Positions 23,443 to 34,700 of a stretch of 64,000 nt of DNA are shown here, piece after piece. The notes below the pieces were generated by a model, which was given only the letters and a program-made list of their open reading frames with translations, had not been told where the DNA came from and made no database searches. Location: positions 62,001 through 126,000 of the IMG/VR virus record IMGVR_UViG_3300027759_003534. One strand, given 5' to 3'. The translations under genes were made by a program, and so were the position numbers. Each line of letters opens with the position of its first letter. The first letter of the stretch is position 1. The stretch comes from a virus.

Positions 23443-24870
23443 ATGCCATCAGCGCCATCAATCGGATTAGACCGTTCACTAAATGCCAAGTTATACAAGG
23501 AAACTGGAAAGGTTGAATTTGTGTCGACTTATTCTGTCTACGACGACAAAACTGGAAAATTAACAAACTTTGACAGCTACCAGGCAGCCGCTGACTACAC
23601 AAACAGCATCGGCGGCAGCGCCATGTCTAACACAGAACTTCAAGCCCAGGTTAAAAATTCAGGCGGCGCTGTAACCGCAGTTTATGAAGATGGCAAACAG
23701 GTAGATTTACAAACCGGCAAGGTCCAGAATGAAGTGCTGTTGGATCAAAACAAAGCTATGGCAACCGGAACGCCGCCGCCTGCAACAGTGAGTCCCGCCA
23801 CAGATCCACAAGCCGGTTCTGGTGAAATTGTGGCCACTCCACCTGCTGATGCACAACAGGACGGCAATACTTCTGGCTACGGTGAACAAAATGAAACTCA
23901 AGTTCCTGCCAGCGAAGTCAAATATTCCGCTAAAGAGTTGGACGCACTAGCCGCAGCCAACGGTGTAGATGCCGGCAACGTTGACACCGAAGTTGGTATT
24001 GTTGAAGCACAATTATATCGAGATGAAGCCACAGCCCGCGGGCAAAGCGAAGTGTCGTCTCAAGTGATCCAGGCACAGAATCAAGAAACCAACATGAGTT
24101 TGTCACAACAGATGCCAGCCAACACTGACTGGCGTGTGACATTGAGATTGGCCCCGGGCGCTACGTATCTATACAATGCTCCAGATGCCGGATTACTACA
24201 ACCACTAAAGGTTACCAACGGCGTAATATTTCCCTACACCCCAACAATTGGCACCGCTTACAAAGCCAATTACGACACTTATGATTTAACACACTCAAAC
24301 TATCGTGGTTATTTTTATAAAAACAGTTATACTGATGCAGTTTCTTTAAAAGCAACATTCACAGCACAAAGCACAGCCGACGCGGCCTATGTGCTGGCAG
24401 TGATACATTTTTTCCGTAGTGTGACAAAAATGTTTTACGGACAGGATGCACAACGTGGAAGCCCACCACCCTTGGTATTCCTTAGCGGACTAGGTGATTA
24501 TCAATTTAATAATCATCCTTGTGTGGTCAGCAGTTTTAGCTACAACTTACCGGCTGAGGTAGATTATATCAGTTCCGGTTCGCCTAACAATCTAGGATTA
24601 AATTTACAACCCTTACAAAATTTATACTCTACTACACTGAATGCTGTGTCGCCAACTGTGACCCGACTGGCCACTGCCTTCCTGCCCCCTGGCGCACAAA
24701 ATGCCATACCTGCACCCTTGCAGGGGTTGTTAAGTAATCCTACCTATGTGCCTAGCAAGATAGATATAGACATTACCTTGTTGCCAGTGCAGACTCGTCA
24801 GCAGGTCAGCAAACAGTTTAGCCTTAAAAACTTTGCCAACGGTAACTTACTCAAAGGAGGATTTTGGTAA
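23443..24870 (+). CDS. Tail-tube / baseplate junction protein (gp48/gp54-like)
   Basis: A 475-residue protein from ATG 23443 (an upstream TTG at 23425 lies in the leader). Residues 1-220 are low complexity (Gln, Ala, Pro, Thr). From about 230 a tube-like beta domain follows: WRVTLRLAPGATYLYNA, YFYKNSYTDAVSLKATF, AVIHFFRSVTKMFYGQDA, PPPLVFLSGLGDYQFNN and VVSSFSYNLPAEVDYI. This order resembles the gp48/gp54 tube-initiating baseplate proteins. It heads the plus-strand baseplate operon and shares a TAATG junction with the gp53 gene. Confidence 0.6.
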   Translation: MPSAPSIGLDRSLNAKLYKETGKVEFVSTYSVYDDKTGKLTNFDSYQAAADYTNSIGGSAMSNTELQAQVKNSGGAVTAVYEDGKQVDLQTGKVQNEVLLDQNKAMATGTPPPATVSPATDPQAGSGEIVATPPADAQQDGNTSGYGEQNETQVPASEVKYSAKELDALAAANGVDAGNVDTEVGIVEAQLYRDEATARGQSEVSSQVIQAQNQETNMSLSQQMPANTDWRVTLRLAPGATYLYNAPDAGLLQPLKVTNGVIFPYTPTIGTAYKANYDTYDLTHSNYRGYFYKNSYTDAVSLKATFTAQSTADAAYVLAVIHFFRSVTKMFYGQDAQRGSPPPLVFLSGLGDYQFNNHPCVVSSFSYNLPAEVDYISSGSPNNLGLNLQPLQNLYSTTLNAVSPTVTRLATAFLPPGAQNAIPAPLQGLLSNPTYVPSKIDIDITLLPVQTRQQVSKQFSLKNFANGNLLKGGFW

Positions 24871-25172
24871 TGGCTGCAGATTACACCTCTACTAGTCCTT
24901 ACTTCAACACAGGGTATAGTCAATTCTTTTTAGATGTTATGATCAATCGACCCATACCCAAAAGTACCGACGACATCCTGTTTACCATCAATACCACGTT
25001 CCAATACAGACCAGATCTGTTGGCATTTGACTTGTATAGTGACGCTGGCTTGTGGTGGGTGTTTTACCAACGCAACCCCAACACCCTAACTGCTCCACCC
25101 ATGGACTTTGAAGCAGGTACTGTAATTTATCTGCCAAAAATTGACACCTTAAAGACAGTGTTGGGATTCTAA
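24870..25172 (+). CDS. 53: Baseplate wedge protein gp53 (LysM-like)
   Basis: A 100-residue protein with the gp53 phrase FQYRPDLLAFDLYSDAGLWW then VFYQRNPNTLTAPPMDFEAG and IYLPKIDTL, a short LysM-type ending. T4 gp53 (196) is longer. The ATG at 24870 overlaps the previous stop and has a GGAGG ribosome site. gp53 joins baseplate wedges around the hub. Confidence 0.75.
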   Translation: MAADYTSTSPYFNTGYSQFFLDVMINRPIPKSTDDILFTINTTFQYRPDLLAFDLYSDAGLWWVFYQRNPNTLTAPPMDFEAGTVIYLPKIDTLKTVLGF

Positions 25173-25173
25173 C

Positions 25174-28116
25174 ATGGCAAATTATACCGTACCGCCAATA
25201 ATAGGTACCCTTAGATTAAACAACGGACGAGTTGCCACTTTTTATGAATCTCAGCGTGATCAATACGAACGGTCATTGGCCTCAGGAGCAACCCCTGTAG
25301 ATCCGCCGCCAGCAGATACCACAACTGTTGACGGAAAGGAAGTTTCAACTACTGCAAATGTACCGCCGCTTGCTAATACAGTAACAACCAGCGAAAGCCA
25401 AGCTACCCCACAACCCGCAACTCCGCCAACTCAGCCCGGGCCAACTAGTGCCAACGACGATGGCCCTACCCAAGCTCCTACATCAGGCGGAGCTGGATCG
25501 GGCACTAGTTCCAGCTCTGCTGACAGTGTTCGGCCAGACGATAATCCCGGATCATCAGTCAGCACCAAAAACGCCACAGTTACTGCGGTTGATAACTTGT
25601 TTGGCGAAGGCTCAATTGTGCCACAGGCCAACGTGCTTGATCAGTATGCCAGTTACACTTATCAAGCATCAGTATATTTAATGAAGCCCGAAACATTTCA
25701 ACAGATGGTCAAAAGTAGAAAAAAAACACTAAATGGTACTCAGTTGTTATTTCAAAGTGGTGGTGCCCCAGTCGGTGGCCGTAATCCTTATTTTAGTGAC
25801 GATTATTACATTGATAAAATTGAACTCAAATCCACACTGCAAGGCAAAGGAACAAATGCCGCACACAATGTAAGCACTATTAAGATGACCTTGATTGAAC
25901 CAAATGGAATTACTTTGCTTTCTAATCTTGACCGGGCTGTAGAACAGTATTTAGGTGCTGCAAGTAAAAAACAAAACTATGCTTCGCCATTATATTTGTT
26001 GGTTATTAAATTTTTTGGATATGATGCAAACGGGAACTTGGTGCAAGCGGGTCAAGCAAACGGCACCACAAACCCAATTGGCAATGTTCCTGGAATATCT
26101 GGCGCTGTTGTTCCGTCTACTGGTGCAGCATTTGTGGAGAAATACTATCCCATGGCCATTAGTAAACTTACTTTTAAAGTGGCCAATAAATTAGTTGAAT
26201 ACGAAATTCTAGCCACAGCACCTCAATATCAAATTGGTGTAGGGCAAAGTCGCGGCACCATTCCTTATAACGTAGAATTAAGCGGCATGTCAGTAAAAGA
26301 AGCATTGGCAGGCAGTGCCGAAGTTGGCACATCAACAGCAACAGCAACAAGAACAAAACAGTTGACCGAAGAAGAAAGGCAAGAACAAGACGGTAATGGA
26401 AAAAGTCCGCCATCTGCACCACCCACTGCTGCATCTGCACCAAGTCCAAAATTGACCATACGCAAAGGATTGATGGAAGCATTGAATCAGTATCAAAAAG
26501 ATTTAGTTGATCAAAAAATTTACACTGTAGCCGACCAGTACAGCATAGAATTTACCGACTCTGTTCTTGAACAAGCAAAGATTACTGTGCCCGGAACTGA
26601 TTTTAAAAATACAAGTCCACAAATAGCAAAAACTGCCGGGGATCAAATCCTTAAAGAAAAACAAGCAGTAGATCCTAACAGTAGAATTCTTACAATAACA
26701 GCAGGCCAACAAATTGTTCAAGTCATTGACCAGGCCATGCGTAACAGCAGTTATATACGATCCCAACAAACAGCAGAAGTGATAGAAAATACACAAAAAC
26801 AAAAAATCAATGGGAGCCCTGGAAAAAATGTAGCTTGGTTTAAAATTAATTTAGAGTGTGTGCCTATTAAATGGGACCCAAAACGCAATGACTATGCCTA
26901 TAAAGTAAAATATATTATAAGTCCTTATCGAATCTTTACGACCAACAGCAACTACTTTACAACTCCAATCTACAGAGGAGCACAAAAACAATATAACTAC
27001 TGGTTTACAGGACAAAATACCCAGGTACTCAGTTATGAACAAACTTATAACTCCTTGTATAACTATGTGCTGTCTGGCGGAAATACTGATGTAGCAAAGA
27101 CTACAACCGCCAAGCTCACCCATCAACCACGCAGTGGTCAGTCCAGTCAGGGTGCTGATCTTAGAACCAACGAACCTGCGGCAAACTTAGCTGATTCATT
27201 GTATAATCCAGCAGACTTAGGCACAGCCAATTTGACCATTGTAGGCGACCCTGCATGGCTACAACAAGGTGAAGCATCGTTTTCTGCACCTGGTAAAGAT
27301 AGTTTTATTGCTGGCGCATTTTTACCAGATGGCACAATTAATTTTGATAGCCAACAAATACTGTTTGAAATTGTAATCAACACTCCTACTGACTATGATT
27401 TACGCACAGGACTTATGGATGTTAATAACAGAAGTGTTGGTCAAAATAATATTCAGGCAAAACCACTTAACGAAAGTTATGTATACATTGCCAATACATG
27501 TACAAGTGAATTTAACAAAGGCAAATTTACACAGAATCTTAAAGGTACGTTGTTACAACGTACAACACCAAAATCAGCTGCTAGTGATGGTCGCTCGTCT
27601 GCTAATACAAATAGAAATATTGCAGGAACTCTGCCTAGTCGTACCACAAATGCACCAGGTACTGGGTTTGGTGACGAAGAAGAAACGTACACTGCTGATA
27701 GTAAAGGTAATACATTTAAAGATGGAACCTTATACCGTGCAGCCGAAGTTGAGGAGTTCCCAGAAAATCAACCGCCGGCATCTCCACAACCAGCACCACC
27801 GCCGGGAGACCCAACCTCTAGTGGAGATATTGACTTCAATGCTGGACTTGCAGGCAGTGGCGAATCAGTAGCAGCGCCGCCTAATGCCAGTGACGCACCT
27901 GCCAATAATAATAATATTGACGACCAAGCGTCCAAAGCTATTAAAAATCAGGCCGCAGCAGATGCTGCAACTGCGTCTGGAGATTTATATGCAGCTGCCT
28001 ACTATAATAACATAGCAAAAAACAACAGAGAAAATGCAGCCGCAAATGCTCGCAGTGCTGCCAAATATGGAGTAGTAACTACTCCACCACAACAAATAGC
28101 AAGGGATGATGCATAA
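25174..28116 (+). CDS. Baseplate hub protein (gp27-like, enlarged)
   Basis: A 980-residue protein lying directly before the gp5-like spike gene, the T4 place of the hub subunit gp27 (391 residues). Residues 1-150 are a Pro/Thr/Ser-rich linker. From about 165, YASYTYQASVYLMKPETFQQ starts the hub-like domain, with IELKSTLQGKG, VSTIKMTLIEPNGITLLSNL and a long middle with YPMAISKLTFKVANKLVEYE. The central and C-terminal regions add WFKINLECVPIKWDPKRND and an Ala/Asn-rich tail. The size is unusual. Identification rests on position and the N-terminal hub pattern. Confidence 0.6.
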   Translation: MANYTVPPIIGTLRLNNGRVATFYESQRDQYERSLASGATPVDPPPADTTTVDGKEVSTTANVPPLANTVTTSESQATPQPATPPTQPGPTSANDDGPTQAPTSGGAGSGTSSSSADSVRPDDNPGSSVSTKNATVTAVDNLFGEGSIVPQANVLDQYASYTYQASVYLMKPETFQQMVKSRKKTLNGTQLLFQSGGAPVGGRNPYFSDDYYIDKIELKSTLQGKGTNAAHNVSTIKMTLIEPNGITLLSNLDRAVEQYLGAASKKQNYASPLYLLVIKFFGYDANGNLVQAGQANGTTNPIGNVPGISGAVVPSTGAAFVEKYYPMAISKLTFKVANKLVEYEILATAPQYQIGVGQSRGTIPYNVELSGMSVKEALAGSAEVGTSTATATRTKQLTEEERQEQDGNGKSPPSAPPTAASAPSPKLTIRKGLMEALNQYQKDLVDQKIYTVADQYSIEFTDSVLEQAKITVPGTDFKNTSPQIAKTAGDQILKEKQAVDPNSRILTITAGQQIVQVIDQAMRNSSYIRSQQTAEVIENTQKQKINGSPGKNVAWFKINLECVPIKWDPKRNDYAYKVKYIISPYRIFTTNSNYFTTPIYRGAQKQYNYWFTGQNTQVLSYEQTYNSLYNYVLSGGNTDVAKTTTAKLTHQPRSGQSSQGADLRTNEPAANLADSLYNPADLGTANLTIVGDPAWLQQGEASFSAPGKDSFIAGAFLPDGTINFDSQQILFEIVINTPTDYDLRTGLMDVNNRSVGQNNIQAKPLNESYVYIANTCTSEFNKGKFTQNLKGTLLQRTTPKSAASDGRSSANTNRNIAGTLPSRTTNAPGTGFGDEEETYTADSKGNTFKDGTLYRAAEVEEFPENQPPASPQPAPPPGDPTSSGDIDFNAGLAGSGESVAAPPNASDAPANNNNIDDQASKAIKNQAAADAATASGDLYAAAYYNNIAKNNRENAAANARSAAKYGVVTTPPQQIARDDA

Positions 28117-29630
28117 TGGCAGAAAACGTACAACGCAGTAAAGGCCGGCCCGAGGGATATAAATTTGACCGTGGCGGGCAACCAGCGGAAATGGGTCCAT
28201 ATATCGGCATTGTCGTCAACAATGTTGATAACACCCGTAGCGGCCGATTACAAGTTTACATTGAAGAATTTGGAGCAATTACAAAAACTGGCTCACCTAA
28301 CCTCGCTGATAAAAGTTTATGGAGAACCGTAAGTTATTGTCCTCCATACTATGGAGCAACCCCACAGTCTGGTACCAGTGCCGGTTCAGGAAAATATCCA
28401 GGAAACACCAATAGTTATGGTATGTGGTTCACACCACCAGACTTGGGTGTTAGTGTATTGTGTTTCTTTGTAGGCGGCGATCCTAAACAAGGTTATTATG
28501 TTGGTTGTGTGCCAAATCAAGGTGCCAATCAAATGATTCCAGCTATTGGTGCTGTTAAGAATTTTCAAACGAATAATGCTAGTCAAAAAAAATATTTTGC
28601 CGATGCAACACAATTGCCTGTTACGGAGATCAATACTAAAAATGCAGCAATTGAAAGTAATCCTAAATTTTTTGATCAGCCTAAACCTGTACAAAGTTAC
28701 GTAGCAGGTATAATGTTTCAACAAGGATTAATAACTGACAATGTACGAGGGCCAATTGCAAGTTCAAGTCAACGTGAAAGTCCTAGTAATTGTTACGGTA
28801 TTAGTACTCCGGGCCGCGCCATTTATCAAGGCGGTTTAAGTGACAAAACGATCCAACAACAGGTTCAGTCGGGCGGAGTTAAACTAGAAGAGATTAACAT
28901 CATTGGACGTCGTGGGGGTCATACTCTGGTCATGGACGACGGAGACTTATCGGGCAAAGACAACCTAGTTAGAATACGTACAGCTAAAGGTCATCAGATT
29001 ACTATGAGTGACGATGGTGATTGTTTTTATATCTGCCACGCCAATGGACAAGCCTGGATTGAAATGGGGCAAGAAGGCACGTTGGATGTGTACACATCCA
29101 ACAGTGTAAATTTACGCACACAAGGCACTATAAATTTACATGCCGACGAGGACATTAATATGTTTGCAGGCGGTAAGATCAACATGAAAAGCAACAAAGG
29201 TACTACCATGCAAAGTAATACCGATATGAGTATATCAAACAAGGGCCAATTGACCTTGTTTAGTCAGGGCTCTGTTGGTATTAAAAGTGCCGGAACAGTG
29301 GCTATAAGCAGTCAGCTGGGCAGCTGGGCCGCAAGTTCTGAACTGAGTCTTAACGGCAGTAAAATACAACTCAACGGTGGGCCAAAGGCCGAAGTTGAGA
29401 CTCCTGCCGGGCTAACCACATACCTACATCCAAAGGTTGAATTTGATGCTAGTGTTGGCTGGTTAGCCATTCCGTCTGCTGAGGAAAGTATAGTAAGTCG
29501 TGCTCCTACACATGAACCATATCCTTATCATAATAAAGGTGTAAGTGTGTCAGTTAAATTTAGTGGATCCCCAAGTCCTCCGCCCGATGCTCCAGATGTT
29601 CCAGCAGACAACACAATTACAGCAGAATGA
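28116..29630 (+). CDS. 5: gp5-like central spike protein without lysozyme domain
   Basis: A 504-residue protein. Residues 25-140 form the OB-fold of gp5/VgrG spikes (GPYIGIVVNNVDNTRSGRLQ, SLWRTVSYCPPYYG, FTPPDLGVSVLCFFVGGDP). Residues 285-450 form the triple beta-helix spike: RIRTAKGHQITMSDDG, GTLDVYTSNSVNLRTQGTIN, DINMFAGGKINMKSNKG. T4 gp5 carries a lysozyme domain between these parts; here the linker (about 150-280) shows no E-x8-D/T lysozyme pattern. Cell-wall cutting would then need another protein, such as the tape measure peptidase. Its ATG overlaps the gp27-like stop. Confidence 0.8.
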   Translation: MAENVQRSKGRPEGYKFDRGGQPAEMGPYIGIVVNNVDNTRSGRLQVYIEEFGAITKTGSPNLADKSLWRTVSYCPPYYGATPQSGTSAGSGKYPGNTNSYGMWFTPPDLGVSVLCFFVGGDPKQGYYVGCVPNQGANQMIPAIGAVKNFQTNNASQKKYFADATQLPVTEINTKNAAIESNPKFFDQPKPVQSYVAGIMFQQGLITDNVRGPIASSSQRESPSNCYGISTPGRAIYQGGLSDKTIQQQVQSGGVKLEEINIIGRRGGHTLVMDDGDLSGKDNLVRIRTAKGHQITMSDDGDCFYICHANGQAWIEMGQEGTLDVYTSNSVNLRTQGTINLHADEDINMFAGGKINMKSNKGTTMQSNTDMSISNKGQLTLFSQGSVGIKSAGTVAISSQLGSWAASSELSLNGSKIQLNGGPKAEVETPAGLTTYLHPKVEFDASVGWLAIPSAEESIVSRAPTHEPYPYHNKGVSVSVKFSGSPSPPPDAPDVPADNTITAE

Positions 29631-31324
29631 GCCAATTTAAATATACACTTCCGTCTGGCGCAACATTTACCTTGGAGGCCCCAGCTGGCACTACCCAGGA
29701 TCAGGCTGACTATACATTTTATAGTCAAGTGGCTGCAGGCGCACTAGTAGGATTCCTTCCAGGGCAAAGCATTAGCGGAACTACCTCGTCTTTGGCCAAG
29801 TTTGAACTCAGTCGCTTAGATCGTGGCACCGCTGGTGTAGACGACACAGTAATCCTTGCTATTATCAATGGATTGCCTACAATTAATACCACAACAGGTG
29901 CAATTCCATCGTTAGTTAACACGCCATTAACTAATCCTGTGACGCAGGCCAATATAGCGGCAATTGCAGGCACTGGATTTACTGCACCAGCAATAGGGTC
30001 GTTGACCTCTACACAAATTCAAACACTCATGGCTCAAGTGGTTAACACAGTAGATCAACCAGCTACAACAATAACTAACACTAGAGGAGCTGGCAAATAC
30101 GGACTTAGTTGTCAACAGTTAGAAAACGCTGGGTATGTGAAACCAGGAACATGGCAACAGTTTATACAAAACGGTCCTAGTACAGAAGTTGAGGTGCTTA
30201 ATGCTCCGGCTATCTGGACAGGATTAAACGGGATTTATTCACTTGACGAGTTTCTTAATAGTCCTGCAACTCAAAATAACGCTCAAGCAAGATTAATGCA
30301 AAACGGGTATGAAAGTTTACAAGCCACTGGCGTGATAACAACCCCGGCGGCCCAATCTGTTTCAGCTGTGGTAGGCACGGTCTATACTGGAAGCAATGTG
30401 GCCTTGACAACAGCAACAACAACAATCACCAACGATGTAAACGGTCAAGTAGCAGCATTAATTACAAATTCTAGCCAATATGGAACTGCGCTCACAGCAC
30501 AATGGGCCAGCGACTTGCCTCCTGTGACTAATCTTACTTCTAATCTGGTTGGCATACAGGGACTGTTGCCAACTGTGGACGGGCTACCCGGATTAGGATC
30601 ACTTACTTCTGGAATAACTCCCAATTTAATGTCAGTAAAAACAGCCATGGATACTTTAGGCAAAGCTTCACAATTTGCTGCTACAGCTTCTAGTACGCTA
30701 ACCAGTGGACTAACATCTTTATCCAATCTTAGCGTTGGCGGATTGAGTGACAAATTATCTAATCTTAGCGTCAGTGGGTTAGCAGACAAATTAGGAGGAT
30801 CAGCTACAGCATTAGCAGGGCAGATACAAGGTCAGATAGTAGGACAGGCCAACGCCTTGGTTGGTCAAGTACAAGGACAGGCTAATGCGTTAATAGGACA
30901 GGCACAGGCACAGGCTAATGCGTTGATTGCACAAGCACAAAGTCAGGTTAACTCGTTGATTGCACAAGGACAAGGTCTCGTTGCAGGTGTAGAAAAAGCT
31001 GCAGGATTTGCTAATACTGTAAATCGTGCTACAGTTGACACAGCATTTACAAAAATACTTGGCAGTTCTAAAATATCTGTTCCTAGTTTTGGAGCGGACT
31101 TGCCTAGCTCAGCTAGCATTGGAGCTGCCCTTGACATCAGTAAAGCTCAAGCTGTATTAACAAATTTGCAAGGACAAGGAACGGCCCTACTTAATCAAGC
31201 ACAAGGCCTGGCTAGCCAAGCTCAGAGACTGGCTAGCCAAGCTCAGGGACTGGCTAACCAAGCCCGAGGACAGGCCAATAACTTGCTAGCCAGCGCCAGA
31301 ACCAGTGTAAATCAGATAGTTTAA
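29627..31324 (+). CDS. Baseplate/hub-associated protein with muramidase-like segment
   Basis: A 565-residue protein following gp5 with ATGA overlap. Residues 150-235 read GAGKYGLSCQQLENAGYVKP, then IWTGLNGIYSLDEFLNSPAT, a phrase met in phage hub-side proteins and resembling lysozyme or transglycosylase helices (weak match). Residues 380-560 are a long Gln/Ala-rich coiled coil with heptad-like tandem repeats (QANALIGQAQAQANALIAQA and LASQAQGLANQARG). The layout suggests a trimeric spike-side or tail-tip protein with a possible cell-wall role. Confidence 0.55.
   Translation: MSQFKYTLPSGATFTLEAPAGTTQDQADYTFYSQVAAGALVGFLPGQSISGTTSSLAKFELSRLDRGTAGVDDTVILAIINGLPTINTTTGAIPSLVNTPLTNPVTQANIAAIAGTGFTAPAIGSLTSTQIQTLMAQVVNTVDQPATTITNTRGAGKYGLSCQQLENAGYVKPGTWQQFIQNGPSTEVEVLNAPAIWTGLNGIYSLDEFLNSPATQNNAQARLMQNGYESLQATGVITTPAAQSVSAVVGTVYTGSNVALTTATTTITNDVNGQVAALITNSSQYGTALTAQWASDLPPVTNLTSNLVGIQGLLPTVDGLPGLGSLTSGITPNLMSVKTAMDTLGKASQFAATASSTLTSGLTSLSNLSVGGLSDKLSNLSVSGLADKLGGSATALAGQIQGQIVGQANALVGQVQGQANALIGQAQAQANALIAQAQSQVNSLIAQGQGLVAGVEKAAGFANTVNRATVDTAFTKILGSSKISVPSFGADLPSSASIGAALDISKAQAVLTNLQGQGTALLNQAQGLASQAQRLASQAQGLANQARGQANNLLASARTSVNQIV
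31208..31270 (+). repeat. Three 21-bp tandem repeats within 29627-31324
   Basis: The unit CTGGCTAGCCAAGCTCAG plus three bases occurs three times (31208, 31229, 31250), the third copy being diverged. It codes for L-A-[SN]-Q-A-[QR]-[RG]. Related 7-residue units lie further upstream in the same gene. Confidence 0.7.
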
Positions 31325-31327
31325 TAG

Positions 31328-31335
31328 AGTAAATA
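31328..31335 (+). promoter_or_regulatory. Late promoter (AGTAAATA) abutting gp25
   Basis: TAAATA ends 4 nt before the ATG at 31340, without a Shine-Dalgarno. Confidence 0.5.
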
Positions 31336-31339
31336 CAAC

Positions 31340-31714
31340 ATGCCCACATTTATTGGATTCAACACTATAGGTCAAAACAAAAAGTTCACAGCCGTGGATT
31401 TTGATCTAATCAAAATTGACCTGCTTAATGCCTTTAACATACGCCAAGGCGAGTTAGTGGGACGTCCTGGCTACGGCACTGTAATCTGGAATTACCTGTT
31501 TGAAAATCAAACTCCAGAAACACAGTCAGCAATCTACACAGAAATCCAGCGGGTATGTGCCGGAGATCCTAGAGTGTTTATCAGTGGCATACAAGTATTT
31601 CCTCAACAAAACGGCATCTTAATACAACTAGGCCTAGCTGTAGTACCTAGTACTACAGCACAGCAAGTAAGTCTGTTTTTTGATCAACAACAACGCACGG
31701 CCACCTACGTTTAA
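31340..31714 (+). CDS. 25: Baseplate wedge protein gp25
   Basis: A 124-residue protein of the gp25/GpW lysozyme-like fold family that joins the baseplate wedge to the sheath. Typical segments are RQGELVGRPGYGTVIWNYLF and ETQSAIYTEIQRVCAGDPRV. Length is close to T4 gp25 (132). It lies just before gp6, as often in T4-like phages. Confidence 0.9.
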   Translation: MPTFIGFNTIGQNKKFTAVDFDLIKIDLLNAFNIRQGELVGRPGYGTVIWNYLFENQTPETQSAIYTEIQRVCAGDPRVFISGIQVFPQQNGILIQLGLAVVPSTTAQQVSLFFDQQQRTATYV

Positions 31715-31733
31715 CTACCCAGATTATTAGTTC

Positions 31734-31741
31734 CATAAATA
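31734..31741 (+). promoter_or_regulatory. Late promoter (CATAAATA) for gp6
   Basis: CATAAATACTTTAACATTGG lies 19 nt before the ATG at 31761, with a weak GGAA ribosome site. Confidence 0.6.
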
Positions 31742-31760
31742 CTTTAACATTGGAATAACT

Positions 31761-34700
31761 ATGGCCACAACCTCAAGACAAACTGTGATATTTGGCGTTG
31801 AAGATTGGAAACGAATCTTTCAAACCTACCGCGAAGCTGATTTTCAAAGCTATGATTTTGAAACCCTACGCAAGAGTTTTGTAGATTATTTGCGCCTTTA
31901 CTATCCAGAAACATTTAACGATTACATTGAGTCAAGTGAGTTTATTGCCCTGCTTGATGTCATGGCTTTCATGGGTCAAAGTCTGGCATTTCGCACAGAT
32001 TTAAACACTAGAGAAAACTATCTAGACACAGCAGAACGTAGAGACAGTGTTGTTAAACTTGCAAATTTAGTCAGCTATACACCCAAACGTAACACCGAAG
32101 CAAGCGGATACCTCAAAGTATTTTCTATCTCAACCACAGAAAATCTCACCGACTACAACGGCATTAATCTAGCCAACCTTACAGTCAACTGGGCTGACCC
32201 AACCAACCTTGATTGGCAAGAACAGTTTATTACAATTATCAACGCCAGCCTGACCAATGCACAAAAATTTGGAAATCCTGGCAATCGTCAAACACTTTTA
32301 GGCGTAGACACACAAGAATATACCATTAACTTAGTGCCTGGGTTCTTGCCAGTGATTCCATACACTGCTACAGTAGACACAGTAAATATGCCATTCGAAG
32401 TGGTTAATGCTACATCTATTGGTGCAGATTTTGTGTATGAACCTCCTCCGTTGCCCAATGGACAATTCAATGTATTGTTTCGCAACGATCAACAAGGATT
32501 CCTTAGCAACAACACAGGATTTTTCTTCTTATTCAAGCAAGGCGTACTACAGAATCAAGATTTTAATTTGCCCGAGCGAATTGACAATCGTGCAGTGGCT
32601 ATCAATATTGAAGGCATCAACAACACCGACATTTGGTTGTATCAATTAGACAACTTGGGTAATGTTGCAGGTTTTTGGGAACGAGTGCAAAGTGTGTATG
32701 CGGCTGCAGTAGAACAACTGGCACCCGGCACAAGAGATATCTATAGCGTGAGCAGTAGAACCAATGACCAGATCACTTTAAACTTTGGTGATGGTATATT
32801 TGCTACTATACCAGTTGGCACTTTCCGTACCTATGTTCGCGCCAGCAACGGTCTGACTTACATTATTAACCCTGTGGAAATGCAAAGCGTTAGTGTGCCT
32901 ATCAGCTACGTAAGCCGTACAGGACAAATTGAAACACTGACATTTACCTGTGGTATTACCGAGCCGGTGACAAATGCTCAAGCACGTGAAACTATTCAAG
33001 AGATCAAGCAACGTGCCCCGGCTCAGTACTACACACAAAACCGTATGGTCAACGGCGAAGACTATACAAACTTTCCGTTTACCCAATACAACAGCATTCT
33101 CAAAAGTTCAGCTATTAATCGCGCCAGCATTGGCACCAGCCGCTATCTTGACCTAGTAGACGGCACAGGAAAATATTCCAGCACCAACATATTTGCCAGT
33201 GATGGTGCCTTGTATGAATCTAATAATTTATACGCTTTTCAGTTCAGTTGGTTGACTAGCAATGACATTAGTGATGCTGTAGTTAATCAGATTAATCCCT
33301 TGGCACTAAGAGCAGGCCTACAACAATTTTACTACGCTAATTTTCCACGCCCTAATCTAGCTGTGTTGAATTACACTTGGCATCAAAGTACTTCAATTAC
33401 CAACGAAACCACAGGCTATTTTGAAAATGCACTAGGCAATCCAGTATCTATTGGGGTCTTTGCTAGCAACAGTGGCAAGTACATTACTGAAGGCAGTTTA
33501 GTTGAATTTGCAGCACCCACAGGATATTATTTTAATGCTAGCAATCAATTAGTAGTTGGAGCCCCTACACAGCCAGACGAAAAACTCACAATCTGGGCTA
33601 GCCCTACCGCAGTATATCTAGCAGGAACAGCACAAGGCCTGGGTAATTTACCATCAGGTGTTGGTCCAGTGGTGTTGAATAATTTTGTACCCACAGGAGC
33701 AATTCCTGTGCAAGTGATTCCAGTATTCACCACAGATATTCCTACTAGTGTGCAACAGACCGTGGTTGCACAAATTGCATTAAATCAGAATTTTGGTTTA
33801 GGATATAATAATCTCACTAACACTTGGTATGTGATCACTTCCAGCAATCTTGACGTAGATGCAAACTGGAGCCAATCCAATGCACAAAGCACCGCAGGTA
33901 CCAATAGTGATGCCAGTTGGTTAATACAGGCCACCTACAGTGGGGCAACCTACACTGTGGGTTCAAGAAGCTTGGAATATTATTTTGGCAGCGTGTTGCA
34001 AACTAGATTTTTCTTTTACACCAGCGATCCTATTTACGACAGCAGAACTGGCACAGTAATACGCGATTATATCAATGTACTTAAGGTTAATAGCCAACCA
34101 GATAGTTCGGCTCCAATGGGCGCAGATAATGTGTTGACCATTATTGATCAACCTGTGCTTAGTGATGGACTAGTTGACGACTTCCAAGTTGTAGTTAGTT
34201 TTGATAGATCTGGCGGAGACCTAGCACCGGTCAATCCAGATTTCTTTGACGAAATTGTAGCACCCACAATAGATCCTACCCAGAAATTAGTGTTCTTCCA
34301 AGCCACTGTGGACTTTGATAATTTACAACGCTACTTGTTAATTGAAGCAGGCATAGTCAACAGTGAATATGCAACTCTAGCAGACATTCAAGTAGTTCAA
34401 ACACAGTATGTGACCGGCCAGGTATTTTATGCTTATAATCCCACTAGCGCTGCCACAGTTAATTATAATGCTGGAACATTTTACATCTTAGGAGTAGACA
34501 GTTTAGGTAATCCTACACTAACTGTAACCTATAATTACATTGCTCGTGTAGGCCGTCAAGACTTGTACTTTCAGTATCGTCACAACAGCCCGTTGACCAG
34601 CAGAATTGATCCTGGCTCCACCAACATCATTGATGTATACGTGGTCACTAATGCTTATTACACTGCCTATATCAATTGGTTGCAAGATACTACTGGCACT

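Noticed and set aside
23330-23602. Upstream extension of gp55 to an earlier start
   Set aside because: It would run through the divergent promoter region and into the opposite gene; GTG at 23329 has AGGAG and a late box.
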